This document shows positions 1 through 8,998 of a stretch of 64,000 nucleotides of DNA, one piece after another; within the stretch, counting starts at the first letter, position 1; each line of letters opens with the position of its first letter. The DNA comes from Streptomyces sp. Root431 (GTDB lineage Bacteria; Actinomycetota; Actinomycetes; Streptomycetales; Streptomycetaceae). The stretch lies in assembly GCF_001426585.1 (NCBI RefSeq), contig NZ_LMEI01000007.1, positions 554,951-618,950 of the forward strand. Direction: 5' to 3'. The position numbers and the translations under genes were made by a program. The notes under the pieces were generated by a model. That model saw only the letters and a program-made list of their open reading frames with translations, had not been told where the DNA came from and ran no database searches.

Positions 1-44
1 CCCGGACCTGCCTCGACGGCTACGGCCTGGGGACGACCCGGTGA
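1..44 (+). CDS. 3' end of an unidentified upstream gene (partial)
   Basis: An open frame enters from the left edge and reads RTCLDGYGLGTTR before a TGA at 42-44. The stop overlaps the GTG start of the following MFS gene as GTGA, the arrangement used by translationally coupled genes elsewhere in this window. Thirteen residues are too few to assign a family. If real, it is the upstream member of the MFS/PrnB-like/flavin monooxygenase operon. Confidence 0.45.
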   Translation, partial: RTCLDGYGLGTTR

Positions 45-1477
45 CGACCCCCCGAACGCGCGGGCCGCGGCGCGGGGCGCTCGCGCTGCTCGCCTCCACC
101 CAGCTGCTCCTGATCATGGACACCGCGATCGTCAACGTCGCCCTGCCCTCCGTCGGCGCGGACCTCGGCTCCGGCTCCGCGGGCCTCTCCTGGGTCGCCA
201 ACGCCTACCTGATCACCTTCGGCGGGCTGCTCCTCCTCGGCGGACGCGTCGCCGACCTCCTCGGCCACCGGCGGGTGTTCCTCGCCGGGCTCGCGCTCCT
301 CGCCACCGCCTCCGCCGCCGGCGGGCTCGCCCCCGGCGCCGCCGCGCTCGTCGCCGCCCGCGCTGCCCAGGGCGTCGGCGCGGCCCTCGCCGCGGCCGCC
401 GCCTTCGCCCTGCTGCTCCTGCTCTTCCCCGACGGACCCGCCCGGCACAGGGCGCTCGGCGCCTTCGCCGCGATGGGCGGACTCGGCGGCGTCCTCGGCA
501 CGGTCCTCGGCGGCGCCCTGACCGACCTCCTCGGCTGGCGCTCCACCTTCTGGCTGAACGTCCTCCTCGCGGCCGCCCTCGCGGCCCTCGCACTCCGCCT
601 CCTCGACGACCGCGCCGGCCGCTTCCGGACCGGCGGCTTCGATCTCGCCGGGGCGCTCACCGCGACCGCCGGACTCGGGCTCGTCGCCTACGCCCTCGTC
701 GGCGCGGCCGAGTCCGGCTGGACCTCCGCCCGTACCCTCGGCGCCGGGGGAGCCGGACTCGCGCTGCTCCTCGCCTTCGCCGCCGTCGAGACCCGCGCCG
801 CCGCGCCCCTCGTCCCGCCCGCCGTCCTCGGGCGTCCCGCGCTCCGTCTCGCCAACGTCCTCGCCGCGCTCGCCCAGACCACCCTGTTCCCGATGTTCTT
901 CCTGGTCAGCCTCTACCTCCAGAGCGTCATCGGGTACGCGCCCCTGGGCGGCGGCCTCGGCCTGCTGCCCCTCTCGCTCGTCGTCGTCGCGGTCGCCCCG
1001 CAGACCGGCCGGATCCTCTTCCGCATCGGCCTGCCCCGGACCATGACCCTCGGCTTCGCCCTCCTCTGCGCCGGCACCCTCTGGCTGGCCCTCGCGCTCA
1101 CCGCCGACGGCACCTTCGCGACCACCGTCCTCGCGCCCAGCCTGCTCATCGGCGCCGCCCTGCCGCTCGTCATGGTCACCACCAACGTCGCCGCCACGGC
1201 CGAGGCCGCGCCCGAGGAGACCGGGCTCGCCTCCGGACTCGTCAACACCAGCCAGCAGTTCGGCTCCGTCCTCGGCCTCGCCGTCCTGGTGGCCGTCGCC
1301 ACCTCCCGTACCGAGGCCACGGACGCCGCCCGCGCCGTCGCCGAGACGGCCGGCTTCCGCGCCGCGCTGCTCACCGGCGCCGCCTTCGCCGCCGTCGCCG
1401 CCCTGCTCTCCGTACGCCTCCACCTCCCGGAGCCGGCCCCGTCCCCCGAGGGCGCCGCGGTACCGGAGCACCGATGA
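41..1477 (+). CDS. MFS transporter, DHA2 (EmrB/QacA) type drug exporter
   Basis: Integral membrane protein of 478 residues with about 14 hydrophobic segments, the usual size and topology of the DHA2 proton-antiport family. A D-T-A-I-V-N-V-A-L-P motif lies in the first membrane helix. The loop-2 motif A (GRVADLLGHRR) is near residues 69-79. The GTG start overlaps the preceding stop. It heads a + strand set with a PrnB-like protein and a flavin monooxygenase, so the inferred role is export of, or resistance to, the product of those enzymes. The substrate cannot be read from sequence. Confidence 0.88.
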   Translation: MTTPRTRGPRRGALALLASTQLLLIMDTAIVNVALPSVGADLGSGSAGLSWVANAYLITFGGLLLLGGRVADLLGHRRVFLAGLALLATASAAGGLAPGAAALVAARAAQGVGAALAAAAAFALLLLLFPDGPARHRALGAFAAMGGLGGVLGTVLGGALTDLLGWRSTFWLNVLLAAALAALALRLLDDRAGRFRTGGFDLAGALTATAGLGLVAYALVGAAESGWTSARTLGAGGAGLALLLAFAAVETRAAAPLVPPAVLGRPALRLANVLAALAQTTLFPMFFLVSLYLQSVIGYAPLGGGLGLLPLSLVVVAVAPQTGRILFRIGLPRTMTLGFALLCAGTLWLALALTADGTFATTVLAPSLLIGAALPLVMVTTNVAATAEAAPEETGLASGLVNTSQQFGSVLGLAVLVAVATSRTEATDAARAVAETAGFRAALLTGAAFAAVAALLSVRLHLPEPAPSPEGAAVPEHR

Positions 1478-1581
1478 CCCGCACCACCCCCCGCACGATG
1501 CCCATGACCACCCGGCGAGTGAGCCGAAGGGCCGCACCAGCGCCCCGGAGGCGAACGAGCCCCGAAGAAGAGGAGAGTCCC

Positions 1582-2688
1582 GTGCTCGGCGATCCGCGCC
1601 ATCGCACCGAGGACATACGTGCCGCCGACCCGCTGGGCGCCGACGCCCTGCTCGCCGCGGTGCCCGCGATGAACGCCCGGGCCGACACCGCCGCCCTGAC
1701 CGTCGCCCTGCGCGCCCTGGTCCCCGACCAGGACCGGGCCGCGCTGTGGAGCGTCGGGGCCGCGCTCGCGGCGATGCGGGACCTCGGCATCCTGCTCGGC
1801 TCGCTGAAACGCCACGGCGTGCAGCCCCTCGACGCCGTCCCCGAGGCGCTGCCCGTGCTCGAACTCCTCGGCCGCCGGACGGACATGGTGCCCCGGGACA
1901 CGGTCCACCACTACACGACCTGGAACCCGCCCGGGCCGCGCCGCCGCTCGTACACCGGCCATCCGACCGAGGCCCGCCTCCAGGAAGCCGTCCGCATGGT
2001 CTTCCCCGGCCTCGTCGCGGCGCTCGACGACTGCTCCCGGGTCGCCCGGCTCGAACCGTACGACCCCTGCTTCGCCGCCGCCCTGGACCGGATCGCCCGC
2101 CACGTACGGGCCATGGTCGACTCGATCGACCTCACGGTCGCCGAGGTCTCGCCCGAGTACTTCGCGGTGACCCTGCGGCCGTACTTCGAGGAGGTCGAGG
2201 TCGCGGGCCGCGACTACCTGGGACCGGCCGCCGCGCAGGTCCCGCTGTGGCTGGTCGACCTGACGCTGTGGCAGTGCGACCGCTCCGACGCCGCCTACGA
2301 CGCCTTCCTCGCCGAGTCCCTGCCCTACGCCCTGCCGGCCTGGCGGGAGTTCCACGCCCGGCACCGGGGCGGGGTGTCGGCCGTGAGCAAACTGTCGGCG
2401 GCCGTGAGCTGGGAGGAGGTCGACCGGCTGCCGCCCGAGCTCGTGGACTCGGCGGCCGCGCTCGGCCGGGTGCTACGGATCCTCAAGACCTTCCGGGCCC
2501 GGCACATCGGCGTCGCCCGCAAGGCGTACAGCGACGACCTGCGCCTGTACGAGGAGGGCAGCGGCGGCGCCCCGGTCGCGCTGCTGCGCTCCATCCTGGA
2601 CCTGACCAGGGAGAACGAGACCATGGTGCGCCGCGCGACCGTGCGGCGCCGTCCCGCGGGGGCCCCGGTCGGGCCCGCCGCCGCGTAG
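1582..2688 (+). CDS. PrnB-family heme-dependent oxygenase homologue (DUF1864)
   Basis: 368 residues, resembling monodechloroaminopyrrolnitrin synthase PrnB (tryptophan/indoleamine dioxygenase superfamily), which rearranges tryptophan's indole into a phenylpyrrole in pyrrolnitrin synthesis. Matches to PrnB as I remember it: LGSLKRHG near residue 72, WNP-x-RRRSYTG near 114-126, SYLGP-like DYLGP at 211, and RARHIGVARKAY at 305-316, where H308 aligns with PrnB's proximal heme histidine. An ATGA-overlapping start at 1474 is possible, but it adds a basic, low-complexity 36-residue leader. GTG 1582 has AGGAG at 1571-1575, so I prefer it. No tryptophan halogenase is visible in the window, so the substrate may be unhalogenated or modified elsewhere. 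Confidence 0.82.
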   Translation: MLGDPRHRTEDIRAADPLGADALLAAVPAMNARADTAALTVALRALVPDQDRAALWSVGAALAAMRDLGILLGSLKRHGVQPLDAVPEALPVLELLGRRTDMVPRDTVHHYTTWNPPGPRRRSYTGHPTEARLQEAVRMVFPGLVAALDDCSRVARLEPYDPCFAAALDRIARHVRAMVDSIDLTVAEVSPEYFAVTLRPYFEEVEVAGRDYLGPAAAQVPLWLVDLTLWQCDRSDAAYDAFLAESLPYALPAWREFHARHRGGVSAVSKLSAAVSWEEVDRLPPELVDSAAALGRVLRILKTFRARHIGVARKAYSDDLRLYEEGSGGAPVALLRSILDLTRENETMVRRATVRRRPAGAPVGPAAA

Positions 2689-2709
2689 CCCGGCGCGAAG
2701 GAGCAGTCG

Positions 2710-4089
2710 ATGTCCCTCCATGCTTCCTCCCTGTACGGGCGGAGCCCGCACATCGTGATCGCCGGCGGCGGCATCGCCGGGCTCACCACCGCCCTCTCCC
2801 TGCACGCCGCCGGATTCGAACGGATCACGGTCGTCGAGGCGGCGGCCGCGATCCGCCCGGTGGGCGCCGGGCTCAACCTGATGCCGAACGCGGTACGCGA
2901 ACTCGACGCCCTCGGCCTGCTCGACGCGCTGGAGGCCGGCGCCCTGCCCACCCGCGAGCTGCGCTACTACCACCGCTCGGGCGGTCTGATATCCCGCGAG
3001 CCGCGCGGTCTCGGCGCCGGCTACCGCTGGCCGCAGCTCTCGGTGCACCGCGCCCACCTCCAGCAGGTCCTCGCGGGGGCGGTCCGGGCCCGGCTCGGCG
3101 CGGCGGCCCTGGTGACCGGGGTCCGGGTGACCGGGGTGGAGCCGCTGCCGGACGGCCGGCCGCGGCTGCGCCTGGAGCACCGGTCGGGGGCCGTACGGGG
3201 CCGGGCCTCGCTCGAACCGGACGTGCTGGTGGGCGCGGACGGCATCCGGTCGGCGGTCCGGGCGGCGCTGCACCCGGGCGAGGGCGGGCCGCCGTGGAAC
3301 GGGATGCTGGTGTGGCGGGGGGTGTCCCGGATGCCGGCCCGGGCGGTGGGCTCGTTCATGCTGATCGCGGGCGACGACCGGCAGAAGGCCGTCGTGTACC
3401 CGATGGGCCGGCCGACGGGACCGGGCCGCGAGGTCCTCGTGAACTGGGCACTGGCCCGCCCGGCCGAGCCCGACCGCGGAGAGGGATCCGGATTCGGGTC
3501 AGGGTCCGGCTCCGGAGCGGCGTTCGGGTGCGGGGACGAGCGGCTGCGCGGCGACTGGGACCGTTCCGTGCCCGTGGAGACCTTCCTCCGCCACTACGAG
3601 GGCTGGGAGTTCGACGGCGTCAGCGTCCCCGACGTCCTGCGTGCCGCCGACTCCGCCCACGAGTACCCGATGGTCGACCGCGAGCCCCTCGACCGCTGGA
3701 CCCACGGCCGGACGACCCTCGTCGGCGACGCCGCCCACGCCATGTACCCGACCGGCTCCAACGGAGCCACCCAGGCCGTCGTCGACGCCCGCGCCCTCGC
3801 CCACGCGCTGGCCCGGCACGACGACCCGGCCGAAGGCCTCGCCGCGTACGAGTCCGCACGCCGTCCCGCCATGACCGCGCTCCAGCGCGCCAACCGGCGG
3901 CTCGGCCCCGAGGTCGTCATCAACCTGGCCCACGAGCGCGCCCCGCACGGCTTCACCGACATCCACGACGTCCTCCCCGCCGAGGAACTCGCCGCCGTCG
4001 CCCGGCGCTACGCCGCCACGGGCGCCTTCGACCCGGACACGGTCAATCAGGGCTCCCCGTACGAGGTGCCGCTCCCCGCCATCGGCTGA
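2710..4089 (+). CDS. FAD-dependent aromatic monooxygenase, PhzS/salicylate-hydroxylase-like
   Basis: 459-residue class A flavoprotein monooxygenase. It shows the N-terminal dinucleotide fold GGGIAGL (near 20-26) followed by an acidic strand end (VVEA), the DG motif VGADGIRSAVR near 177 and the GD motif LVGDAAHAMYPTG near 337. The PQLSVHRAHLQ segment resembles the flavin-dependent oxidoreductase subgroup containing PhzS. ATG is preceded by AAGGAG at 2698-2703. A Gly-Ser repeat (258-277) lies between the second and third motifs and looks like a flexible insertion. It lies 21 nt after the PrnB-like gene and is probably cotranscribed, so hydroxylation or decarboxylative hydroxylation of that enzyme's product is the inferred role. 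Confidence 0.87.
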   Translation: MSLHASSLYGRSPHIVIAGGGIAGLTTALSLHAAGFERITVVEAAAAIRPVGAGLNLMPNAVRELDALGLLDALEAGALPTRELRYYHRSGGLISREPRGLGAGYRWPQLSVHRAHLQQVLAGAVRARLGAAALVTGVRVTGVEPLPDGRPRLRLEHRSGAVRGRASLEPDVLVGADGIRSAVRAALHPGEGGPPWNGMLVWRGVSRMPARAVGSFMLIAGDDRQKAVVYPMGRPTGPGREVLVNWALARPAEPDRGEGSGFGSGSGSGAAFGCGDERLRGDWDRSVPVETFLRHYEGWEFDGVSVPDVLRAADSAHEYPMVDREPLDRWTHGRTTLVGDAAHAMYPTGSNGATQAVVDARALAHALARHDDPAEGLAAYESARRPAMTALQRANRRLGPEVVINLAHERAPHGFTDIHDVLPAEELAAVARRYAATGAFDPDTVNQGSPYEVPLPAIG

Positions 4090-4158
4090 AACCCGCCGTG
4101 CCGACACGCCATGCGCGCCGACGCGCCGTGGCCCCGCGGGCCGAGGTGACCTAACGTC

Positions 4159-4203
4159 GGAGCGGAACGACGGACGCACAGCGTGGTGCGTCCACTCCGC
4201 TCC
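4159..4203 (+). other. nested inverted repeat upstream of glgP
   Basis: Outer arms GGAGCGGA (4159-4166) and TCCGCTCC (4196-4203) enclose inner arms GGACGCAC (4172-4179) and GTGCGTCC (4186-4193). It lies 70 nt after the flavin monooxygenase and ends about 12 nt before the glgP ribosome-binding site. It could be the terminator of the upstream operon or a leader structure of glgP. There is no T-tract. Confidence 0.5.
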
Positions 4204-4228
4204 GTACTCGCCTGCGAAGGTGGAACAC

Positions 4229-6784
4229 GTGAAGGCAATCCGTCGATTCACCGTGCGTCCCGTCCTCCCCGACACCCTTCGACCCCTCGCCGACCTCGCG
4301 CACAACCTGCGCTGGTCCTGGCACGAACCCACCTGCGCGCTCTTCGCGTCCCTCGCCTCCGAGGACGTCGCCGGCGCCGACCCCGTCCGGATCCTCGGCA
4401 GCCTCGAAGCCCCCCGGCTCGCCGCGCTCGCCGCCGACCGGGACTTCCTGGCCCGGCTGACCGCCGCCGCCGAGGACCTCGACACCTATCTGCACGCCCC
4501 CCGCTGGTACCAGGGGCAGGCGGGCCGGCCGCCCGCCGCCGTCGCCTACTTCTCGCCCGAGTTCGGCGTCGCCGCCGCCCTGCCCCAGTACTCCGGCGGC
4601 CTCGGCATCCTCGCCGGCGACCACCTCAAGTCCGCCAGCGACCTCGGCGTCCCGCTGATCGGCGTCGGCCTGCTCTACCGCCACGGCTACTTCCGGCAGT
4701 CCCTCGGCCGCGACGGCTGGCAGCAGGAGCAGTACCCCGTCCTCGACCCCGGCGAGCTGCCCGTCGACCTGCTCCGCGAGGCCGACGGCACCCCCGCCCG
4801 GATCACCCTCGCCCTGCCCGGCGGACGCAGCCTGCACGCCCACATCTGGATCGCCCAGGTCGGCCGCGTCCCGCTGCTCATGCTCGACTCCGACGTCGAG
4901 GAGAACGCCCCCGGCGAACGGAGCGTCACCGACCGGCTGTACGGCGGCGGCAGCGAGCACCGGCTCCTCCAGGAGATGCTCCTCGGCATCGGCGGCGTCC
5001 GCGCCGTCCGCACGTACACCCGGCTCACCGGCACCCCCGACCCCGAGGTCTTCCACACCAACGAGGGCCACGCCGGACTCCTCGGCCTCGAACGCATCCG
5101 TGAACTCCAGGGCCAGGGCCTCGACTTCGACGCCGCCCTGGAGACCGTCAGGGCCGGGACCGTCTTCACCACCCACACCCCCGTCCCGGCCGGCATCGAC
5201 CGCTTCGACCGCAGCCTCATCGCCCGCCACCTCGGCGAGGACGGCGCGCTCCCCGGCGTCGACACGGGCCGCGTCCTCGCCCTCGGCGACGAGACCCCGC
5301 TCGGCGGCGACCCCGGCGTCTTCAACATGGCCGCCATGGGCCTGCGCCTCGCCCAGCGCGCCAACGGCGTCTCCACCCTCCACGGCGCCGTCAGCCGCGA
5401 CATGTTCGCCGGGCTCTGGCCGGGCTTCGACGCCGACGAAGTGCCCATCACCTCGATCACCAACGGCGTCCACGCCCCCACCTGGGTCGCCCCCGAGGTC
5501 GGCCGGCTCGGCCCCGACGCCACCGACCGCGAACTCTGGGAACTGCGCCGCACCCTGCGCGAACGGCTCGTGACCGATGTACGGGACCGGCTCCGGGCCT
5601 CCTGGCGGCAGCGCGGCGCCGCCGCCGCCGAACTCGGCTGGACCGACTCCGTCCTCGACCCCGACGTCCTCACCATCGGCTTCGCCCGCCGCGTCCCCTC
5701 GTACAAGCGGCTCACGCTCATGCTGCGCGACAAGGACCGGCTGCGCGCCCTGCTGCTCCACCCCGAGCGGCCCGTGCAGCTCGTCGTCGCGGGCAAGGCG
5801 CACCCCGCCGACGACGGCGGGAAGCGGCTCGTGCAGGAGCTGGTCCGCTTCGCCGACGACCCCCGGGTCCGGCACCGGATCGTCTTCCTGCCCGACTACG
5901 GCATGGCGATGGCCCGCGGCCTCTACCCCGGCTGCGACGTCTGGCTCAACAACCCCCTCCGCCCCCTGGAGGCCTGCGGCACCAGCGGCATGAAGGCCGC
6001 GCTCAACGGCTGCCTCAACCTCTCCGTCCTCGACGGCTGGTGGGACGAGTGGTTCGAGCCCGACTTCGGCTGGGCCATCCCCACCGCCGACGGCGCGGCG
6101 GCCGCCGACGAGGAGCGCCGCGACGACCTGGAGGCCGCCGCGCTCTACGAGCTGATCGAGCGCCGCGTCGCCCCCCGCTTCTACGACCGGGGCCCCGACG
6201 GCGTACCGGCCGGCTGGACGGCGATGGTCCGGCGCACCCTCGCCGACCTCGGCCCGAAGGTGCTCGCCGACCGGATGGTCCGCGAGTACGTCGAGCGGTT
6301 GTACGTCCCCGCCGGCGCCGCCCGCCGGGCGCTCACCCCGGACCGGGCGCGGGAGCTCGCGGCCTGGAAGTCCCGGGTCAGGGAGGCCTGGCCCAAGGTG
6401 TCCGTCGACCACGTCGAGGTCGGCGACGGGCTCGCGGACGACCTGGCGGACGCGGAGCTCGGCTCGACCCCGGTCGTCCGGGTCCGGGTCGCCCTGGGCG
6501 AGCTGAGCCCCGACGACGTCGAGGTGCAGGCCGTCACCGGCCGGGTCGACGCCGACGACACCCTTGCCGACACCCGTACCGTCCCGCTGAAGCCGGCGGG
6601 CCGCCCGGACCTGGAGGGCCGGCAGCCGTACGCCGGCACTCTGGAACTCGACCGCACCGGCTCCTTCGGCTGCACGGTCCGGGTCCTGCCCGCGCACCCG
6701 TTCCTCGCCCACCCGGCGGAACCCGGCCTCGTGACGGTGCCGGAGGAGACGGCGGGGGAGGGCGCGGGCGTCCTGCTGCGGTAG
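4229..6784 (+). CDS. glgP: alpha-glucan (maltodextrin/glycogen) phosphorylase
   Basis: GT35 enzyme releasing glucose 1-phosphate from glycogen or maltodextrin, cytoplasmic. It has 851 residues with the N-terminal DUF3417-type segment (HNLRWSWHEPT) typical of the actinobacterial form. The PLP-lysine region reads EACGTSGMKAALNG, preceded by LYPGCDVWLNNP. GTG 4220 is an alternative start, but GTG 4229 gives the usual MKAIRRFTVRP beginning and has GAAGGTGG just upstream. It ends 6 nt from the convergent histidine kinase. The debranching enzyme that would cooperate with it is at 17697-19934, not adjacent. Confidence 0.93.
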   Translation: MKAIRRFTVRPVLPDTLRPLADLAHNLRWSWHEPTCALFASLASEDVAGADPVRILGSLEAPRLAALAADRDFLARLTAAAEDLDTYLHAPRWYQGQAGRPPAAVAYFSPEFGVAAALPQYSGGLGILAGDHLKSASDLGVPLIGVGLLYRHGYFRQSLGRDGWQQEQYPVLDPGELPVDLLREADGTPARITLALPGGRSLHAHIWIAQVGRVPLLMLDSDVEENAPGERSVTDRLYGGGSEHRLLQEMLLGIGGVRAVRTYTRLTGTPDPEVFHTNEGHAGLLGLERIRELQGQGLDFDAALETVRAGTVFTTHTPVPAGIDRFDRSLIARHLGEDGALPGVDTGRVLALGDETPLGGDPGVFNMAAMGLRLAQRANGVSTLHGAVSRDMFAGLWPGFDADEVPITSITNGVHAPTWVAPEVGRLGPDATDRELWELRRTLRERLVTDVRDRLRASWRQRGAAAAELGWTDSVLDPDVLTIGFARRVPSYKRLTLMLRDKDRLRALLLHPERPVQLVVAGKAHPADDGGKRLVQELVRFADDPRVRHRIVFLPDYGMAMARGLYPGCDVWLNNPLRPLEACGTSGMKAALNGCLNLSVLDGWWDEWFEPDFGWAIPTADGAAAADEERRDDLEAAALYELIERRVAPRFYDRGPDGVPAGWTAMVRRTLADLGPKVLADRMVREYVERLYVPAGAARRALTPDRARELAAWKSRVREAWPKVSVDHVEVGDGLADDLADAELGSTPVVRVRVALGELSPDDVEVQAVTGRVDADDTLADTRTVPLKPAGRPDLEGRQPYAGTLELDRTGSFGCTVRVLPAHPFLAHPAEPGLVTVPEETAGEGAGVLLR

Positions 6785-6790
6785 ACGGTC

Positions 6791-8323
6791 TCAGCGCACC
6801 TCGGCCTTGTCGGCGAGGTGCCCGTCGACGAAGCAGAGCCGGTACACCGGGACCGCGGCGAGCAGCGTGGAGCGGTAGTACCGGCACTCGTCCATGCCGG
6901 GCGGCTCCGCCGGAACACCCTTCGGCGGGCCGTCCAGCGGGTGCTCGGGCAGGTCCTCGGCCTCGGTGATGGCGGTGAGGGTCTGCCCGATCCGCATGTG
7001 GTCGTAGTCGTCCGGCTCCAGATACGACTGGTGCTGGGTCCAGAGCGCGACCCCGGCCATGAGCAGGCCGAGCGCGGCGAGCAGCGCGAGCGGGATCCAG
7101 ATGGCCTGCGCGAGGCCCTTCCGGACCTGGCGGCGGACCCGGTCCAGCTCCCGGGCCGAGGTGGGGGAGAGCACGGTGCGGGAGGGCGTGGCCGTCGGGG
7201 CGCCGGCGGGCGTCCGGCGCGGCAGGGTCGCGCGGACCGCGAAGCCCCCGTCGGGCGTGGGACCGTGCGACAGGACCCCGCCCGCGAGCCGTACGCGCTC
7301 GTCGAGACCGACGAGCCCCGTGCCGCCCGAGGCGAGCGGCGAACCGGTCGTGCCCGGGCCGCTCACGACGTCCACGGCGACGCGCTCGGCACCGGCGTCG
7401 ACCCGGACGTCCACGCCGCCGCCCGGCGCGTGCTTCGCCGCGTTGGTGAGCGCCTCCTGGACGACCCTGTGCAGCGCCCACCCCGCCATTCCGTCGGGCT
7501 CCCGGCCCGTCCCGGTCACCGTCAGGGTGACCGCGAGGCCCGAGGCGCGGGCGCGGGCGACGAGCTCCTCGACCGGCTCGCCGCCCGGGGCCGTGGGCGC
7601 CGGATCCTCGTCGGGCTGGCGCAGGACACCGATGACGTCCCGGAGCCTGGCCGTCGCGTCGGCCGCCGCCCGGCGCAGCTCACCGGCCGCGTGCTGCTGG
7701 TCGGGGCCGAGTGCCGGATCGACCTCGAGCGCGCCCGCGCGCACGGCGATCAGGGCCAGGTCGTGGCCGAGGGAGTCGTGCATGTCGCCTGCGATCCTGG
7801 ACCGTTCCCGCAGCCTCTCCCGGTCCGCGACGGCCGCCTGCTCGCGCTCCATCCGGTCGGCGAGCTCCCAGCCGCTGTGCACGAGCCGGTCGTACTGGCG
7901 GACGTAACGGCCGATCAGCCAGGGAGCGACGATCGCCAGGGCCAGTGCGAGCAGCAGCGTGAACCACTGGCCCAGCGAGGTCGCGGTGATCCGGGTGAGG
8001 AGCAGGCCGGCCGCCGCCACCGCGCCGAACAGCCACAGCGCGCCCCGGGTGTGCTCCTGGCGGCGCCCCGCGAGATAGCCGAACGCGACGAGCGCCAGGC
8101 TGTACGAGGGGGTGAACAGCTCCAGGGTGGCGGGCAGGCTCGCCGCGACCGTGACCGCGATCGGCGCCAGCGGCCACCGCCGGCTGACCGCGACGCAGCC
8201 GCCGAGCACCACGATGCCGACGGCGACCTGCGCCCAGCTCCCGCCGTCGTTGGGGTCCGACCTCAGCAGCACGGGGACGCACAGCAGCAGCCAGAGCCCC
8301 AGGTCGAAGAGGCGCTCACGCAT
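6791..8323 (-). CDS. sensor histidine kinase (HisKA_3/NarL-DesK class) with extra C-terminal membrane segment
   Basis: 510 residues. The first ~140 contain about five membrane helices, followed by a short coiled stretch and the HisKA_3 motif IAGDMHDSLGHDL with the predicted phospho-histidine H182. The HATPase_c N-box is NAAKHAPG near 293, with a G-rich lid (GGTGLVGLDERV). Unusually, after the kinase core (~380) there is a linker, another hydrophobic helix (~413-437) and a polar ~70-residue tail with two cysteines (CRYYRSTLLAAVPVYRLC). It overlaps the response regulator gene by 8 nt, so the two are coexpressed. The signal is unknown. Confidence 0.9.
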   Translation of the reverse strand: MRERLFDLGLWLLLCVPVLLRSDPNDGGSWAQVAVGIVVLGGCVAVSRRWPLAPIAVTVAASLPATLELFTPSYSLALVAFGYLAGRRQEHTRGALWLFGAVAAAGLLLTRITATSLGQWFTLLLALALAIVAPWLIGRYVRQYDRLVHSGWELADRMEREQAAVADRERLRERSRIAGDMHDSLGHDLALIAVRAGALEVDPALGPDQQHAAGELRRAAADATARLRDVIGVLRQPDEDPAPTAPGGEPVEELVARARASGLAVTLTVTGTGREPDGMAGWALHRVVQEALTNAAKHAPGGGVDVRVDAGAERVAVDVVSGPGTTGSPLASGGTGLVGLDERVRLAGGVLSHGPTPDGGFAVRATLPRRTPAGAPTATPSRTVLSPTSARELDRVRRQVRKGLAQAIWIPLALLAALGLLMAGVALWTQHQSYLEPDDYDHMRIGQTLTAITEAEDLPEHPLDGPPKGVPAEPPGMDECRYYRSTLLAAVPVYRLCFVDGHLADKAEVR

Positions 8324-8972
8324 CGGGGACCATGCCCGCCTCGTACGCGAGGATCGCGAGCTGGACGCGGTTGCGGAGCCCCAGGCGGCCCAGGACGGCG
8401 CTCACATGCGCCTTGACGGTGCCTTCGACGACGTACATCCGGTCCGCGATCTCCTGGTTGGAGAGACCGGCGCCGAGGAGGGCGACGACCTCCCGCTCGC
8501 GGCCGGTCAGCGGGGCCAGGCGGGCCCGCGCCTCGGCGGCCCGGCCGAGGCGCTCGCCGCCGAGGGTGTCGATGACCCGGCGGGCGACGGCGGGGGAGAG
8601 GGCGGCGCCGCCGGCGGCCACGGCCCGGACCCCGGCGATGAGTTCGCGCGGGTCGCCTGACTTGAGCAGGAAGCCGCTGACGCCGAGGGCGAGCGCCCGC
8701 GCGATGTAGGCGTCCTCGGAGAAGGTGGTGAGCATGACGGCGGCCGTGTCCGGGACGGTCCTGCGGAGCTCCTCCGCGGCGCCGAGTCCGTCGAGCCGGG
8801 GCATCCGGATGTCGAGCAGGGCGACGTCGGGCCGGTGCAGCCGGGCGAGTTCGACGGCCTCGTGGCCGTCGCCGGCCTCGGCGACCACCTCGATTCCGGG
8901 GTCGGTGGTGAGGATCGCCCGGACCCCTGCCCTGATCATCGTCTCGTCGTCCGCCAGCAGCACCCTGATCAT
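8316..8972 (-). CDS. NarL/LuxR-family response regulator
   Basis: 218 residues. The receiver domain starts MIRVLLADDE, the phospho-acceptor is D54 in VALLDIRMP, and K104-type residues follow in FLLKSGDP. The C-terminal LuxR helix-turn-helix reads LTGREREVVALLGAGLSNQEIADRM and then VEGTVKAHVSAVLGRL. It is the first gene of a two-gene unit and its 3' end overlaps the kinase start, so it is the cognate partner. Targets cannot be predicted from the sequence. The nearest upstream gene, a secreted protease, has its own terminator in between. Confidence 0.93.
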   Translation of the reverse strand: MIRVLLADDETMIRAGVRAILTTDPGIEVVAEAGDGHEAVELARLHRPDVALLDIRMPRLDGLGAAEELRRTVPDTAAVMLTTFSEDAYIARALALGVSGFLLKSGDPRELIAGVRAVAAGGAALSPAVARRVIDTLGGERLGRAAEARARLAPLTGREREVVALLGAGLSNQEIADRMYVVEGTVKAHVSAVLGRLGLRNRVQLAILAYEAGMVPDA

Positions 8973-8998
8973 GCGCCCCAGGGTATGCAGACGCGCGA

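Noticed and set aside
20..1537. 505-residue minus-strand open frame over the first MFS gene
   Set aside because: Composition is almost entirely Gly/Glu/Arg/Ala with no domain, the usual antisense shadow of a high-GC gene. The + strand protein has clear family motifs.
1474..1581. ATGA-coupled start of the PrnB-like gene at 1474
   Set aside because: The extra 36 residues are basic and low-complexity, while GTG 1582 has a strong AGGAG and fits the family N-terminus. Not fully excluded.
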